Made by a program: the position numbers and the translations under genes. From Chelydra serpentina (taxonomy: Eukaryota; Chordata; Testudines; Chelydridae), in NCBI GenBank assembly GCA_037349315.1, contig JBAIAC010000026.1, forward strand, positions 310,001 through 374,000: 64,000 nucleotides of DNA. Direction: 5' to 3'. Positions 29,276-41,275 of the stretch are shown one piece after another. The notes under the pieces were generated by a model. It was not told the origin of the DNA. It was given only the letters and a program-made list of their open reading frames with translations, and ran no database searches. The first letter of the stretch is position 1. The number at the start of each line of letters is the position of its first letter.

Positions 29276-31112
29276 CCAACACCACTTTAGAAAATGTTGC
29301 TCTAAATGTCTGGTCTAAGACCGCAGGTAGAAATAGAGCCCGTGTCAGACATTCCAGGGGCCCAGTCCTGTGCTAGTACCTCACAGTGCTTGGGGCATGA
29401 AAACTCTACTCAGGTCCTAGCTGGAGGACAAACCCTCCTAGCCAGAGCGAGACATGAGAATGAGGAGGCCCCCCCACCACTGAAGTCCAGAGATAGCACC
29501 CCAGTGTGAGGCCTCCTGCCTCCCATGCCCCCGTGAGCATCACATGACGTGAAGGGGACCCTGCTTGGAGGCTCTGGCTAGCAGTGTCAGGCGCCTGATC
29601 AGCTCGAAGGTCACTACTAGCTGGCAGAAAGGAAATGGAGCCCTGGGTCAGTTCTTCCAGCACTAGAGCCTTTTGTGCGCTGTGAAGAGAGTCTAGCTAC
29701 CGTCCCCACTCCTTTTCTGGGGTGCCCCCCTCAGATCACTCCAGGGCTGCTGCTCACAGCGTTCCCAAGCAGCAGGAGAATGACATTAACACCGTTCTTG
29801 ACAGGGCGTTGCTCACAGTGGTCTGAGTAACAGCCATGAAACTGACCAGAGTCTTGTTAATGTCACTCTAGGGCTGCTTGGCACAGCACTGAACCCCAGC
29901 AGAGGCATGGAGCTGTCTGTCTGCAGGCTCAGGCAGATGGCACTGGATAGGTTCACAGCCGAAAGAGCTAGCGATGTACATGCGTTTTGATTGGCTCAGA
30001 CCCGTGTCAGGAATAAGCCCTACAGTCTGCGGGCAGCCTAGGCCAACTGGCGAACGCCTCACCTGATTGGCTGAGGAAGCTAGTGGACTTGCTCTTAGAC
30101 CCCACAGCAGTTCAATGGCTGCATTCGCTCCTGGGCCAGCTTGTTCCCAGCCTTGCTCCTGTCCTGGCTCCAATCTTGCCCCCACCTTGCCTCTCTCCAG
30201 ATAACCCGGCTCTGACCCTTGACTCTGATTCCTGACTTCTGCTTCTGGCTGTGACCACTCGGCAGGACTGCCCACGTCCTGGTCCCTGACAACCCCTTTC
30301 TTCACCAGGGGAAGCTTCCCACTCTCCAGTGGTGAGCTGGCAGATGGATTTTTCAAGCCTTCCTTAGGCTCCAGGTACGCAGTATCCGAACCAACCCTGC
30401 TCGTGCAGTGACTGTGGAGGCCAACTGAGCAGCAGCTGTTATGCTCGCCCACAGCATATGCCTGGCCTTGGCCCTGAGAGCTCCATTTTCACTGTGGCAG
30501 GGGAGGGAGACAGGACTGGAGGCTTCTGATCCCCGGCTCTCTCTCTGGGAAAGTGCCAGGAGAGCTGGGACTCTAGTCTACAGGAGAGGGCAGAATGAGC
30601 TCGGTTCAGTGTCTCCTCCAAAGGCTGCAAACACATGCAGAGGGGGGGAAACCAGGCCACATCCTATAAACCTCACCAGCCCCTGCCCTCGGGGAAGTCT
30701 GTGAGCAATGCACCACTTTGTCAGATTGAATCCTGGTAAATCTTAAAGGGCCAGGCCTGCTTTTAATCTCATGCAAAGGCTTCTGGGTTCAAGGGTGGCA
30801 GGTTTGTATAATTGTAGGTGTTGCCCAGAATGGGTCCAAGTCCCGGGCCTCTCACCCCATCCCCACACCTGCCTAAGGCTCTGGGAGGGAGTTGGGGGAG
30901 CGGGCTCTGGACTGGGGCAGGCGGTTGGGGACAGGAGGGGGGCGAGGCATGGGCTCTGGGAGGGAGTTTCAGTGCAGGGTCTGGGGTCTCGGCTGGGGCA
31001 GGGGGTTGGGATGCAAGAGGGGGTATAGGAGGTGGGCTCTGGGAGGAGTTGGGGTGTGGGGTCTGGGCTGGGGCAGGAGGTTGGGGTGCAGGAGAGGATG
31101 AGGGATAGCTTT
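29276..31112. other. Unclassified DNA ending in a G-rich tandem tract
   Basis: No exon supported. Bases 30000-30300 are C/T-rich with repeated GACTCTGATTCCTGACTTCT-like phrases. Bases 30870-31100 hold tandem GGGCTCTGGGAGGGAGTT and GGGGCAGGGGGTTGGG units. Confidence 0.45.
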
Positions 31113-31290
31113 GGGGGGGAGGGATAACTCAGTGGTTTGAGCATTGGCCTGCCAAACCCAGGGTTGTGAGTTCAATCCTTGAGGGGGCCATTTGGGGATA
31201 TGGGGCAAAAATTGGGGATTGGTCCTGCTTTGAGCAGGGGGTTGGACTAGATGACCTACTAAGGTCCCTTCCAACCCTGATATTCTATGA
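31113..31290 (+). mobile_element. tRNA-derived SINE with CR1 3' tail (Cry I-like)
   Basis: Head: GGGATAACTCAGTGGTTTGA (A box) and GGGTTGTGAGTTCAATCC (B box), then GAGGGGGCCATTTGGGGAT. Tail: TTGGTCCTGCTTTGAGCAGG, then TGGACTAGATGACCT and TTCTATGA, identical in kind to the CR1 3' ends in this window. Turtle tRNA-derived SINEs are known to share the 3' end of a CR1-like LINE, which supplies the transposition enzymes. It lies in a G-rich repeat tract. Confidence 0.9.
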
Positions 31291-32776
31291 GGGGTGCAGC
31301 GCTTACCTCGGGTGGCTCCTGAAAGAGACCGGCACTTGCAGGGGGCTGGAGGGGTCTCCACGTACCACTGTCCGCACGCACCGTCCCCGCAGCTCCCCTT
31401 GGCCGCAGTTGGCAGAGTCGACGCTCAGGGTGGGGGCAGCGTGTGGAGACACACTCCCCCACCCCCACCCCCGAGGCTGCAGGGACCTGCCTGCTGCTTC
31501 CAGAAGCAGAGTGGGTGGGCAGGAAGTCGCCTTAGCCCCGTTGCACTGCGGGTGGTGGTGGCGGGGGCCCCGGGCCCTTTAAAATTGCCATGGGGCAACG
31601 GGAGGGGAGCAGGGGGGACACTCCAGGGAAGGTGTATGGGGGCGGCAGATGGGGGCAGGGGAGAGACCCGGCCCTGAACTTTGGTGGAGCTGGGCCCCCG
31701 TGCTCTCATATTGGTGGAGCATGGGCACCACGGGCCCATACAACTCGCCACCCCTGTCTGGGTTCCTTCCCCCCATACTGCCTCGGTTAGTCGTATGTGA
31801 TGAAAAACCATACAGTGCCATGGAAACCTATCAGGGTAAAACCTTGTGGTGTCCCTGTTGGGTCCCGTGATGTTACCAGTCAAGAGAAATGCCCTAATTA
31901 TTTCCAGCCTAATAAATCCCATACAGCCTTATAGGATTTATTTTGTCCGTTCATTGCCAGGGGACTCAATCCCGTGTAATCCTATTGGTGCTCTGGGCGT
32001 CGGGAGATTGCTTTCTAAGCGGTGGATTTGTCGGCGGCTGTGTTGTATCCAGGTGCTGTCTGGATACAGCCTGTACCAGGACAAAAAGGGTAGCTACAGC
32101 CGGCCCAGCAGCACAAGGCCACTGGCTCTGGTCTGTTTCATGGTTAGCTGAGTGCTGCTGATGGGCTACAACTCCGAGCTGTTGGATGGGAGTTTTAGCC
32201 TGCTGGCATTAAGGAGAGTCATGGAGCACAACCCCTGCATGCTACATTAACTGTGCTACTGTTGGAGTGCCATCATCCTCTGCAGCATAATGTGCTGGCT
32301 GTATATGTGCCACGACTGCCCTCTACTGGATAGATGCTGAACTACTCCGCTGTGTGTCATAGGCCTTATATTGCTAACACCTAGTGGAGATTCTCTGTTA
32401 GCTCAAGTGGTAATGGTCTGTGTTGTTGGAGTAGCGGGGCTTGAGTTCATCCCTGCTGGAGCTAGGAAGTTCCAAGTGACTACAGGATACAAAATAGGGA
32501 CAAGCATGAAGTCCTGTGAGGCCAAAGGGTTTGATACAATATAAACAGAGGCTGTTCTCTTGGTGGTCGTGGTGGTGTTAGCTGTGGCTAGAGGCCCTAC
32601 CATAATCAGGGCCCCACTGTGCCAGTTGCTGTATGTATGTCTAGTTTTGCCTTAAAAAGCTCCCTCTCGGGATACAGGACGGACAATATTCTTACCCTCA
32701 TTGTGCAGCGGGGAGATTGAGGTTTACAGAGGTTACGTGGCTTGTCCCCAGTCTGTAGAAGAGCAAATCCAACCAA
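31291..32776. other. No gene supported; possible tRNA-like SINE piece
   Basis: Bases 31291-31760 are GC-rich and look like part of a dispersed repeat. At 32397-32460 TAGCTCAAGTGGTAATGG and GGGGCTTGAGTTCATCCC are spaced like pol III A and B boxes. Confidence 0.35.
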
Positions 32777-33146
32777 GATCATAGAATCATAGAATCATGT
32801 AATCTCAGGGTGGGAAGGGACCTCAGGAGGTCATCTAGTCCAACCCCCTGCTCAAAGCAGGACCAACCCCAACTAGATCATCCCAGCCAGGGCTTTGTCA
32901 AGCCTGACCTTAAAAACCTCTAAGGAAGGAGATTCCACCACCTCCCTAGGTAACCCATTCCAGTGCTTCACCACCCTACTAGTGAAAAAGTTTTTCCTAA
33001 TATCCAACCTAAACCTCCCCCTCTGCAACTTGAGACCATTACTCCTTCTTCTGTCATCTTCTACCACTGAGAACAGTCTAGATCCATCCTCTTTGGAACC
33101 CCCTTTTAGGTAGTTGAAAGCAGCTATCAAATCCCCCCTCACTCTC
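32777..33146 (-). mobile_element. CR1 LINE 3' fragment
   Basis: Starts with the octamer tail (ATAGAATCATAGAATCATG on the plus strand) and covers the 3' UTR and ORF2 C-terminus ([20 protein letters not shown] through KALAGMI). Truncated at about 33146. Confidence 0.93.
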
Positions 33147-33801
33147 CCAGTCCACAGCATGCTTCCACTTCTGGGCAGTGCAATGTCATTCACATCATTT
33201 GATGCTAAATCCCCCCCAAGTTTATAGCTCTGATTTAGTCGATTTTTCTTTAAGCGATTTATTATTTGGCCTCACTTTGTGCTATACACATTCTTACAAT
33301 GCAGAATTAGCACAGTGTGGGGAAAACAAATACACCCTCCATATCTCTCTATTATATTTCGCTGCTGCTCACGAGGCTCCAACTCCCGGAGGGAGGTTGA
33401 CTCTGGAGGGCCTGAAAGGGGGCAATCGGGGTAGAGTTGGCAACATTCCACTGCAGTCCCCTGGACAGCGCCTCTGGACTCCTCTGGCTCCAGCACAGCG
33501 CAGGCAGGGTTATGGGCAGCTGGCAGTGACTTCCTGCTCCTCGGTGCTGGGCAAGGTAGGTGCTTGGTTTGAGCCACCCCCTGTCTGGGCATGTGTCAGA
33601 GTGGTTCACAGCCAGGCTTCCAAAAGAGCTCAGCATGTCAGGCACTCAGTCCTTTTGCAAACCCCTTAAGGGCTTAAATAGCAGCTGAGCCGTGTGCAAA
33701 AGCTGGCTCCAATTGTGGACGGGGTGGCTGAGCCCTTGTCAGTCTGGGCCCTACTGACTAGAGCTGTGCAGTGGGAGACCCATCAGCCTCTCTTCAGCCC
33801 C
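33147..33801. other. No gene seen
   Basis: Unclassified DNA between two CR1 copies. ORFs on both strands overlap and have no domain. Confidence 0.4.
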
Positions 33802-35094
33802 GGCAAATCATGGAGCAGGTCCTCAAGGAATCCATTCTGAAGCACTTGGAGGAGAGGAAAGTGATCAGGAACAGTCAACATGGATTCACCAAGGGCAAGT
33901 CATGCCTGACCAACCTGATTGCCTTCTATGATGAGATAACTGGCTCTGTGGATAGGGAGAAAATGGTGGACATGTTATTTCTTGACTTTAGCAAAGCTTT
34001 TGATACAGTCTCCCACAGTATTCTTGCCAGCAAGTTAAAGAAGTATGGATTGGACGAATGGACTATAAGATGGATAGAAAGCTGGCTAGATTGTCGGGCT
34101 CAACGGGTAGTGATCAACGGCTCGATGTCTAGTTGGCAGCCGGTATCAAGCAGAGTGCCCCAAGGGTCGGTGCTGGGGCCGGTTTTGTTCAACATCTTTA
34201 TTAATGATCTGGATGATGGGATGAATTGTACCCTCAGCAAGTTCGCAGATGACACTAAGCTGAGAGGAGAGGTAGATACACTGGAGGGATAGGGTCCAGA
34301 GTGACCTAGACATATTGGAGGATTGGGCCAAAATAAATCTGATGAGTTCTGCACTTAGGAAGGAAGAATCCCATGCACCGCTACAGGCTGGGGACCGACT
34401 GGCTAAGCAGCAGTTCTGCAGAAAAGGACCTGGGGATTACAGTGGGTGAGAAGCTGGATGTGAGTCAGCAGTGTGCCCTTGCTTCCAAGAAGGCCAATGG
34501 CATATTGGGCTGTATTAGTAGGAGCATTGCCAGCAGATCGAGGGAAGTGATTATTCCCCTCTATTTGGCACTGGTGAGGCCACACCTGGAGTATTGCATC
34601 CAGTTTTGGTCCCCCCCACTGTAGAAGGGATGTGGACAACTTGGCGAGAGTCCAGCGGAGGGCAACAAAAATGATTAGGGGGCTGGGGCACATGATTTAC
34701 AAGGAGAGGCTGAGGGAACTGGGATTGTTTAGCCTTCAGAAGAGAAGAGTGAGGGGGGATTTGATAGCAGCCTTCAACTACCTAAAAGGGGGTTCCAAAG
34801 AGGATGGAGCTCAGCTGTTCTCAGTGGTGGCAGATGACAGAACAAGGAGTAATGGTCTCAAGTTGCAGTGGGGGAGGTCTAGGCTGGATATTAGGAAACA
34901 CTATTTCAGTAGGAGGGTGGTGAAGCACTGGAATGGGTTCCCTAGGGAGGTGGTGGAATCTCCTTCCTTAGAGGTTTTTAAGGTCAGGCTTGACAAAGCC
35001 CTGGCTGGGATGATTTAGTTGGGATTGGTCCTGCTTTGAGCAGGGGGTTGGACTAGAACCTCCTGAGGTCCCTTCCAGCCCTAATATTCTATGA
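33802..35094 (+). mobile_element. CR1 LINE, 5'-truncated, decayed
   Basis: Starts at AAATCATGGAGCAGGTCCTC. RT motifs are clear in the first ORF (33771-34292): [62 protein letters not shown]. The frame then breaks near 34290 and 34345, resumes at 34373-34624, stops near 34623 and resumes at 34632-35018. It ends in TATTCTATGAA without a long octamer array. Confidence 0.93.
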
Positions 35095-38000
35095 AGCAGT
35101 CTGCAAAGCCTGCTGAGCTATGGGAGAAGAACCAGGCCTGTTCCAAAGTCTAGGGGAGGTCCTGGGAGTTTTTCCATCAACTTCAAGGGGCTTCAGATCT
35201 GCCCCTGGGCCAGCCAGGTTTTTGGGAGCATTGCTTGCAACCAGCCACCAAACAGTCTGATGTATCTAGAACCCAAATAGAAATAGCCCAGCCTGGCCCT
35301 GCACTGGGAGTCAAGGCTCATCCTCCACCCTTCCTATCAGCCAGCACTTACTGGGTTTCCCAGATTCTGCCTGAAAGCCTGACTGGACCTGGGCTTTCAT
35401 TACTTGCCCTTTGTTAACCTGCATGACATCTCAGCAGGGGATTAGGAATAGCAATGTTATGTGGTCCCTAGAGGCCCCACTCACAATCGGCGCCCCCGGG
35501 TATGAGGTACAGTACATACACCCACGGAGAGAGAGTCACAGTCTGACAATGAGGGGTACAAGCCAGTGGATTCTGTGCGGCTTTGCTGGGCAAGACAGAC
35601 AATGGTGAGGAGAGAAATGGGGGCACTTAGAGCCCAGATCCACTGATATCAGCTCACCGCTCTCGGCACTAGGCCGCACTACCTCTCCGAACACAGGGCC
35701 GCTCAGGCACACCTGACGTGTTCTAAACATCAGCCCCTTGGACTCTTTTTTTCAAGTTTGGAGTTTTTTGGAACATTTTTTGTCCTGTTTTGAACCAATA
35801 TTTTCCAAGGGAAATTTAATTCTAAAGCTCCCCTGCCTCTCATCTCCTTGTCACTCAGTGGGATCACGGCCCCTCCGACTGTACAGATCTGGGGCGTGAA
35901 CCTCAGTGGGTGTAAATCAGGGTACCTCAACGCAGGACTAACGGAAGCTTCCTAAAAGTGTGGGGGAGGGGGGTCACCGGCACCTGAACTGTGGCCCCGC
36001 CCTTATGCCGCCCCTTCCCCTGAGGCTCTGCTCCTACCCACCCCCAAGACCCTGCCCCCCGCTCACTCCTCTGCACCCCCTCCCCTCCGTTGCTCGCCCT
36101 TACGGCCGGTAACACGTGATGGCCCCCTGGCCGTCCCTGTTCTGGCACCCCTGCCTCAATAGAGCTAAGCTGATACACACCAGCTGAAGAGCTGAGCCCT
36201 TTGTGGGACAGCCATCTTTGCTTGGCTGCAGGGAGCAGCCCAGAACTTGCATTGTGCTGGGCTTCATTCTTGGAGGTCTGATCTGACCTGCAGGTTTTGA
36301 GTTCAAACATTGAGGAAAAGGGATGTTTTTCCTTCCTCACTGGAGCTTTCCGATAAACGCATCGAACTTATTCATTTGACGCTCACATCTTTGCTGGTAA
36401 GATCTTTGGGGCTGTTCCTACAGCACCAGAGATCTGGTTGGCACTACAAGAAAATAGATCTTAAAATAACAATAGTCCATGTTGAACTTGTGCATCAATC
36501 CAAGCGGGCAGCCACCATTCTCCTCTGCTCTTCTCAAATCCAAGGAAATTAAATGCAAAAACCAACGCTGGTGCAGCACTGTGCTTCAGACTTGACACAC
36601 CCAACAGCATGATAGTCACAGCTGTGGTTCTCACAGTAACTGCAGCTCAATAATGTGCTGCCCACACATGAAATTCACTCCATATATAGCAATGGAAAAT
36701 ACCGCCCTCTGGCACGAGGGCAAAATCTGGGTAACAAGGGCACCATGACTGTGAATTCCCTGCCTTTTGTGCATGTAAAATCACAACCATCGTGCTAATT
36801 AACTTGTATTGAAGCAGCCAGTGAACATAATCTGCCAGACGCAGGACAAAGAAGGGGAAGGTGTGTTTTCTGTCAGTGACAAACACAAAGAAATCTGTCT
36901 GGGCAGTCGTGTGTCCCACTCTCGCATTTCACTTCCAGCCGTTTGAAGCTTGCAGTGATATCTCACACAGCTCCCGACTGTCCGGCCCTTTATGTGCTCC
37001 TGGAGATGGCAGATACAGTGGAAAATTTCAGGAATTATTGCTTTGGATGCAGGTTGTCCTGGCAACTGTTGCTATGGAAAACACTTCAAGGCAAAATGTA
37101 CGGTCATGATCAAGCGTCCATCACTGTCTTCTGGAAAGTGTCATCTGCTGGATGAGGCAGCCCCATCTGGCTCATGGTGGGGTGGGTTGTTGACCATGGG
37201 AAAGCAGCAGGAAAAGAGCCGCAGTTGTTTTTCCTTCACTGTCACCCCTCTCTACCTTTCTCTGGGCGTTGGCAAGGGAAAGCCGTGCCAACGCATTAAA
37301 ATGGTGCCAATTCCAACAGATGCCACCGCTCACAGTGGCCACCCAAACGAAACTAGCATGTCTCTAACCCCCAGAGGAGAACGGAGAGCCCAGTCAAAGC
37401 AATCGACAGGGAATGAATTGAAGGTCCAGCCAGCCAGGCAAAGCACAAGCCACTGTGCCATGTAGGTGCAGGATCCAAGAAGGGGAAGGTCGAATCCAAC
37501 CACAAAACCCCCATGTCTCCTTCTAAGGAGGCCTCTAAACCACCCCAGCCATCGGAGTTCCTAGTTCTTCCTGACACTCTCAGCGGCATCGGCTCAGGTC
37601 GGGTTCCTTGAGACCGAGCACCAACCTCACACTCAGAAAACAAGTTTCCAGGACCCGGCTCATGCTGGTGCCCAGAGGGTGTGGGAGATGTAACCCAGAG
37701 CAGCCAGCATGGCTTCCTGTCTGCCCCCCATGTGGTTTCCTTTCCTGCAGGGCGCTCCTGGATTGCACCCAAGCAATCTGTCTCGTCTGTAAGAGCCAGC
37801 CTGCCCCGTATGGGGCAGTGTGCCCCACCAGCCGGCCAAATGAAGACTAGAAGATGTGTTTGATCCAAAGTAGACTCTTCTCACTCTAATCCCGGGCTCA
37901 GCTGCTGACACTGGGGATGATGTTTTGTATTCTTAATTCCTCCCCCAGTTCCATCGGTCAGTCCCAGTCCCCACCTCACAACTACCTCTGGGCTAGCTGG

Positions 38001-38127
38001 CCACCTTGCTGGCCGACTGAATGGACCACAGGGATGGAACTCCTCCTCTGCCCCGCGAATGGCAACAGGCGAGGCTGTGGCACATCTGGGGCAGAGGGTG
38101 CCCGGTGATGACGGTCTCTCAGATAGA
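35095..38127. other. Unclassified DNA with one GC-rich dispersed repeat
   Basis: No coding exon supported across 3 kb. The repeat at 35950-36155 is listed separately. Bases 36300-37500 have balanced composition and look single-copy. Confidence 0.4.
35950..36155. repeat. GC-rich dispersed repeat, copy 2
   Basis: Same order of blocks as 5850-6095: CTGTGGCCCCGCCCTTATG, CCCCCCGCTCACTCCTCTGC, TTGCTCGCCCTTACGGCC, AACACGTGATGG, TTCTGGCACCCCTG. Confidence 0.6.
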
Positions 38128-38634
38128 CTAGAATCTCAGGGTTGGAAGGGACCTCAGGAGGTTCTAGTCCAACCCCCTGCTCAAAGCAGGACCAACCCCA
38201 ACTAGATCATCCCAGCCAGGGCTTTGTCAAGCCGGGCCTTAAAAACCTCTAAGGATGGAGATTCCACCACCTCCCTAGGGACCCCATTCTAGTGCTTCAC
38301 CACCCTCCTAGTGAAATAGTGTTTCCTAATATCCAACTTAAATCTCCCCCCACTGCAACTTGAGACCATTGCTCCTTGTCCTGTCATCTGCCACCACTGA
38401 GAACAGCCGAGCTCCATCCTCTTTGGACGCCTCTTTCAGGTAGTTGAAGGCAGCTATCAAATCCCCCCTCATTCTTCTCTTCTGCAGACTAAACAATCCC
38501 AGTTCCCTCAGCCTCTCCTCATAAGTCATGTACTCCAGCACCCTAATCATTTTTGCTGCCCTCCGCTGGACTCTCTCCAATTTTTTCACATCCTTCTTGT
38601 AGTGTGGGGCCCAAAACTAGACACAATACTCCAG
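38128..38634 (-). mobile_element. CR1 LINE 3' fragment
   Basis: Minus-strand CR1 lacking most of the terminal octamers. It encodes [20 protein letters not shown] through [16 protein letters not shown], and ends at ACAATACTCCAG where a Penelope tail begins. Confidence 0.92.
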
Positions 38635-39540
38635 ATTTCAGAGTAGCAGCCATGTTAGTCTGTATCCGTAAAAAGAACAGGAGTACTTGTAGCACCTTAG
38701 AGACTAACAAATGTATTTCAGCATGAGCTTTCGTAGGCTATAGCCCACTTCATCGGATGCATAGAATGGAACACACAGAAGCAAGATGTATATATACGCA
38801 CAGAAAAGGTGGAAGTTGCCATACCAATTCTAAGAGGCTATTTAATTTAGATGAGCTGTTATCAGCAGGAGAAAAAAAAACCTTTCGTAGTGATAATCAA
38901 GAAGGCCTATATCAGACAGTTGACAAGAAGGTGTGAGGATACTTAATCTTGGGGAAATAGATTCAATGAGTGTAATGATCCAGCCATTCCCACCCAGTCT
39001 CTGTTTAACTCTAGGTTGATGGTATCCAATTTGCAAATTAATTCCAGTTCAGCAGCTTCTCGTTGGAGTCTGTTTTTGACGTTTTTCTGTTTTAAAATTG
39101 TCACCTTCAAGTCTGTTATTGAGTGACCAGAGAGGCTGAAGTGTTCTCCTACTGGTTTTTGAATGTTATGATTCCTGATGTCAGATTTGTGTCCATTTAT
39201 TTATTCTTTTGTGTAGAGACTGTCCGGTTTGGCCATTGTACATGGCAGAGGGGCATTGCTGGCACATGATGGCATATATCACATTGGTAGATGTGCAGGT
39301 GAACGAGCCCCTGATGGCATGGCTGATGTGATTAGGTCCTATGATGGTGTCATAGATATGTGGACAGAGTTGGCATCGGGCTTTGTTGCAAGGGTAGGTT
39401 CCTGGGTTAGTGTTTTTGTTGTGTGGTGTGTGGTTGCTGATGAGTATTTGCTTCAGGTTGGGGGGCTGTCTGTAAGCTAACTAACTGACTAACCCAGGAA
39501 CCTACCCTTGCAACAAAACCCGATGCCAACTCTGTCCAGC
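38635..39540 (-). mobile_element. Penelope-like element with 5' inverted end
   Basis: The minus strand carries, from right to left, the Cys-rich and GIY-YIG region (about 39470-39200), the C-terminal helix (about 39100-38960) and the tail with the GTTAGTCTCTAAGGTGC block, ending in AGCAGCCATGTTAGTCTG at 38645. At 39488-39539 a 50-bp piece (AACCCAGGAACCTACCCTTG onward) repeats 39361-39414 in the opposite orientation, so the 5' end is inverted. The tail holds a hammerhead-like core (minus strand, about 38720-38757). It is inserted beside CR1 sequence on both sides. Confidence 0.85.
38718..38760 (-). ncRNA. Hammerhead-like motif, second Penelope copy
   Basis: Minus strand reads CCGATGA, A, then hairpin GTGGGC-TATA-GCCTAC, then GAAA and AGC-TCAT-GCT. 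The same U4-to-C change and extra A as at 3501. Confidence 0.4.
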
Positions 39541-39810
39541 ACTTGCACCAGGAAATTGTCCCCTACACTTTCCAAACACTTCCTGGATTGTCTGTGCACT
39601 GCTGTATTGCTCTCCCAGCAGATATTGAGGTGATTGAAGTCCCCCACGAGACCAGGGCCTGTGGTCTAGTAACATCTGTTAGTTGCCAGAAGAAAGCCTC
39701 GTCCACCTCATTCCCCTGGTCTGGTGGTCTATAGCAGACTCCCACCATGACATCATCCTTGTTGCTCACACTTCTAAACTTAATCCAGAGACTCAAGTTT
39801 TTCTCAAAAA
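39541..39810 (-). mobile_element. CR1 LINE fragment, endonuclease region
   Basis: Minus strand translates as part of the CR1 ORF2 endonuclease: KFRSVSNKDDVMVGVCYRPP and DQGNEVDEAFFWQLTDVTRP, then degraded sequence in place of the GDFN box. It is bounded on both sides by Penelope pieces. Confidence 0.8.
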
Positions 39811-39957
39811 TAACGAGAAGGATTTGTGGCACCTTAGAGAATAACAAATTTATTTGGTGCATAAGCTTTCGTGATCTACAGCCCACTTCATCAGATGCAC
39901 AGAGTGGAACATACAGTAGGAAGATATCTATACAGAGAACATGAAAAGATGGGGGTT
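39811..39957 (-). mobile_element. Penelope tail fragment
   Basis: Plus strand has GGCACCTTAGAGAATAACAA and the reversed tail through GAACATGAAAAGATGG. The hammerhead-like core on the minus strand (about 39864-39901) keeps CTGATGA with a weaker stem II (GTGGGC-TGTA-GATCAC). It joins directly to the hAT remnant. Confidence 0.8.
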
Positions 39958-40763
39958 AGGGGTCAGTCTTACTGGTCAGATGAGGGATTTCAAAACATTC
40001 TGAAGGCTGCACAGAAGTTGGCAGAGGAATTTCACACTGAAGCTATTTTCCCACCTATTCAAGAATACAAGAGTCACCGAAGAAGAAGATATTTTGATTA
40101 CGAGGCACGGGATAATCCCATAAGAGACCACAAACAACAATTCAAAGTTGAATTCTTTAACCAGGTGCTAGATTGTGCAATACAGTCAGTTGAAGAATGT
40201 TTCATGCAGCTCAAGGAACACAGCAGTATATTTGGGATGTTGTATGATATTCCAAAACTCCTCACTATACCTGAAGAAGACCTACACCAGCAATGCAGGG
40301 CACTAGAGACAGTGTTGACACATGATGACATGCGTGATATTGATGCGAGTGATCTAGGTGATGAACTGAAAGCCCTTTCAAGATACATTTCAGCAGGATC
40401 AACTCCAAAGGCTGTTCTGGAATATATGTTCACAAATAAGATGACCACCCTCTTTCCAAATGCTTTTGTGTAACAGTTGCCAGTGGAGAACGCAGCTTCT
40501 CCAAGCTGACATTAATAAAAACACATCTATGCTCCACAGTGACACAGGAGAGGCTGGTCGGCCTTGCAACCATCTCAATAAAGCATGAGCTGGCCCAGAC
40601 TGTGGATCTTCAGGAAGCAGAAGCAGTTAAAATCTTTGCAACCAAGAAGGCACGGAAAGCACCTCCTTTGATTATTCAAACAGATAAAAATGCCAGTGTT
40701 TACTATGCAGACAAGAAAAGTTACATTTGCTGTTCAGGCGTTTCAAAGTTAAGTGTTACTTAA
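39958..40763 (+). pseudogene. hAT transposase C-terminal half (ZMYM1/TTF-type), frameshifted
   Basis: First frame to 40473: SYWSDEGFQNILKAAQKLAE, then FPPIQEYKSHRRRRYFDYEA, then FFNQVLDCAIQSVEECFMQL and MLYDIPKLLTIPEEDLHQQC. After a frame break at about 40470 the hAT dimerisation motif follows: VTVASGERSFSKLTLIK, then RLVGLATISIKHELA, stop at 40763. The ASGERSFSKL box is diagnostic of hAT transposases near those fused to MYM/TTF-type zinc fingers. The usual PNAF...L segment between the frames is shortened, so a deletion caused the break. The N-terminal zinc finger and first catalytic Asp are absent. Nonfunctional. Confidence 0.85.
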
Positions 40764-40859
40764 CATTTTTGAACAAGGCATTTTAAGTTGTTAATTCTCC
40801 TGTATAGGGGTAGGTAGCAGAGCAGTACCATGAGAGGAGTAGAACAGGAAGAAGGCAGG

Positions 40860-41163
40860 CAGTAGCGTAGCCATGGGGGGGAGCAGGGGGAGCGGCCGCT
40901 CCCTCTTGAGCAGAAGTGGCGGAAGCGACGCCTTTTTTTAGCAGCACTAAAAAAAGGCGCCGCTTCTTTTTAAGCGCCGCTTCTTGCACTCACCCAGCGG
41001 CGCTCCGGGTCTTTGGTGGTACCCGCTGCCAAAATGCCGCCGAAGACCCGGAGTGAGCCGCCGAAGTGCCGCCGAAGACCCGGAGCGCCGCCGGGTGAGT
41101 ACAGGGGGAGGCGCCTTTTTATAGCGCCGCTCCCCCTGCGCTCCGGACCTGGCTGCGCTACTG
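40860..41163 (+). mobile_element. hAT-type MITE, CAGTAGCGTAGCCA family
   Basis: A 304-bp element with perfect 8-bp duplication AAGGCAGG (40852-40859, 41164-41171). Termini CAGTAGCGTAGCCA and, inverted, CAGTAGCGCAGCCA match at 13 of 14. The interior has GCGCCGCTTCTT repeats and inverted blocks around GAAGACCCGGAGCG. Nested in the hAT remnant. Confidence 0.92.
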
Positions 41164-41275
41164 AAGGCAGGATTGAGACCTTTCAAAGTTTTGGCCCAAG
41201 CAAGGGTGCATTGGGGTGTCATTTGAGCTCCCCGCCTCAGGTGCCAAAATGTTGTGGGCCGGCCCTGACCAGCTA

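Larger units (their letters stand above)
39958..41267 (+). mobile_element. hAT transposon, 3' part with right terminus
   Basis: Carries the C-terminal half of a hAT transposase and ends at 41267 with GTGGGCCGGCCCTG, whose inverse CAGGGCCGGCCC matches the ends of the MITEs at 5396 and 28795. The left half is lost at the Penelope junction. A 304-bp unrelated hAT MITE (40860-41163) is inserted between the gene and the terminus. Confidence 0.82.

Noticed and set aside
39229..39480. Plus-strand 83-codon ORF, also seen reversed at 2729-3019
   Set aside because: It is the antisense reading of the Penelope GIY-YIG region; its recurrence reflects the repeat, not a gene.
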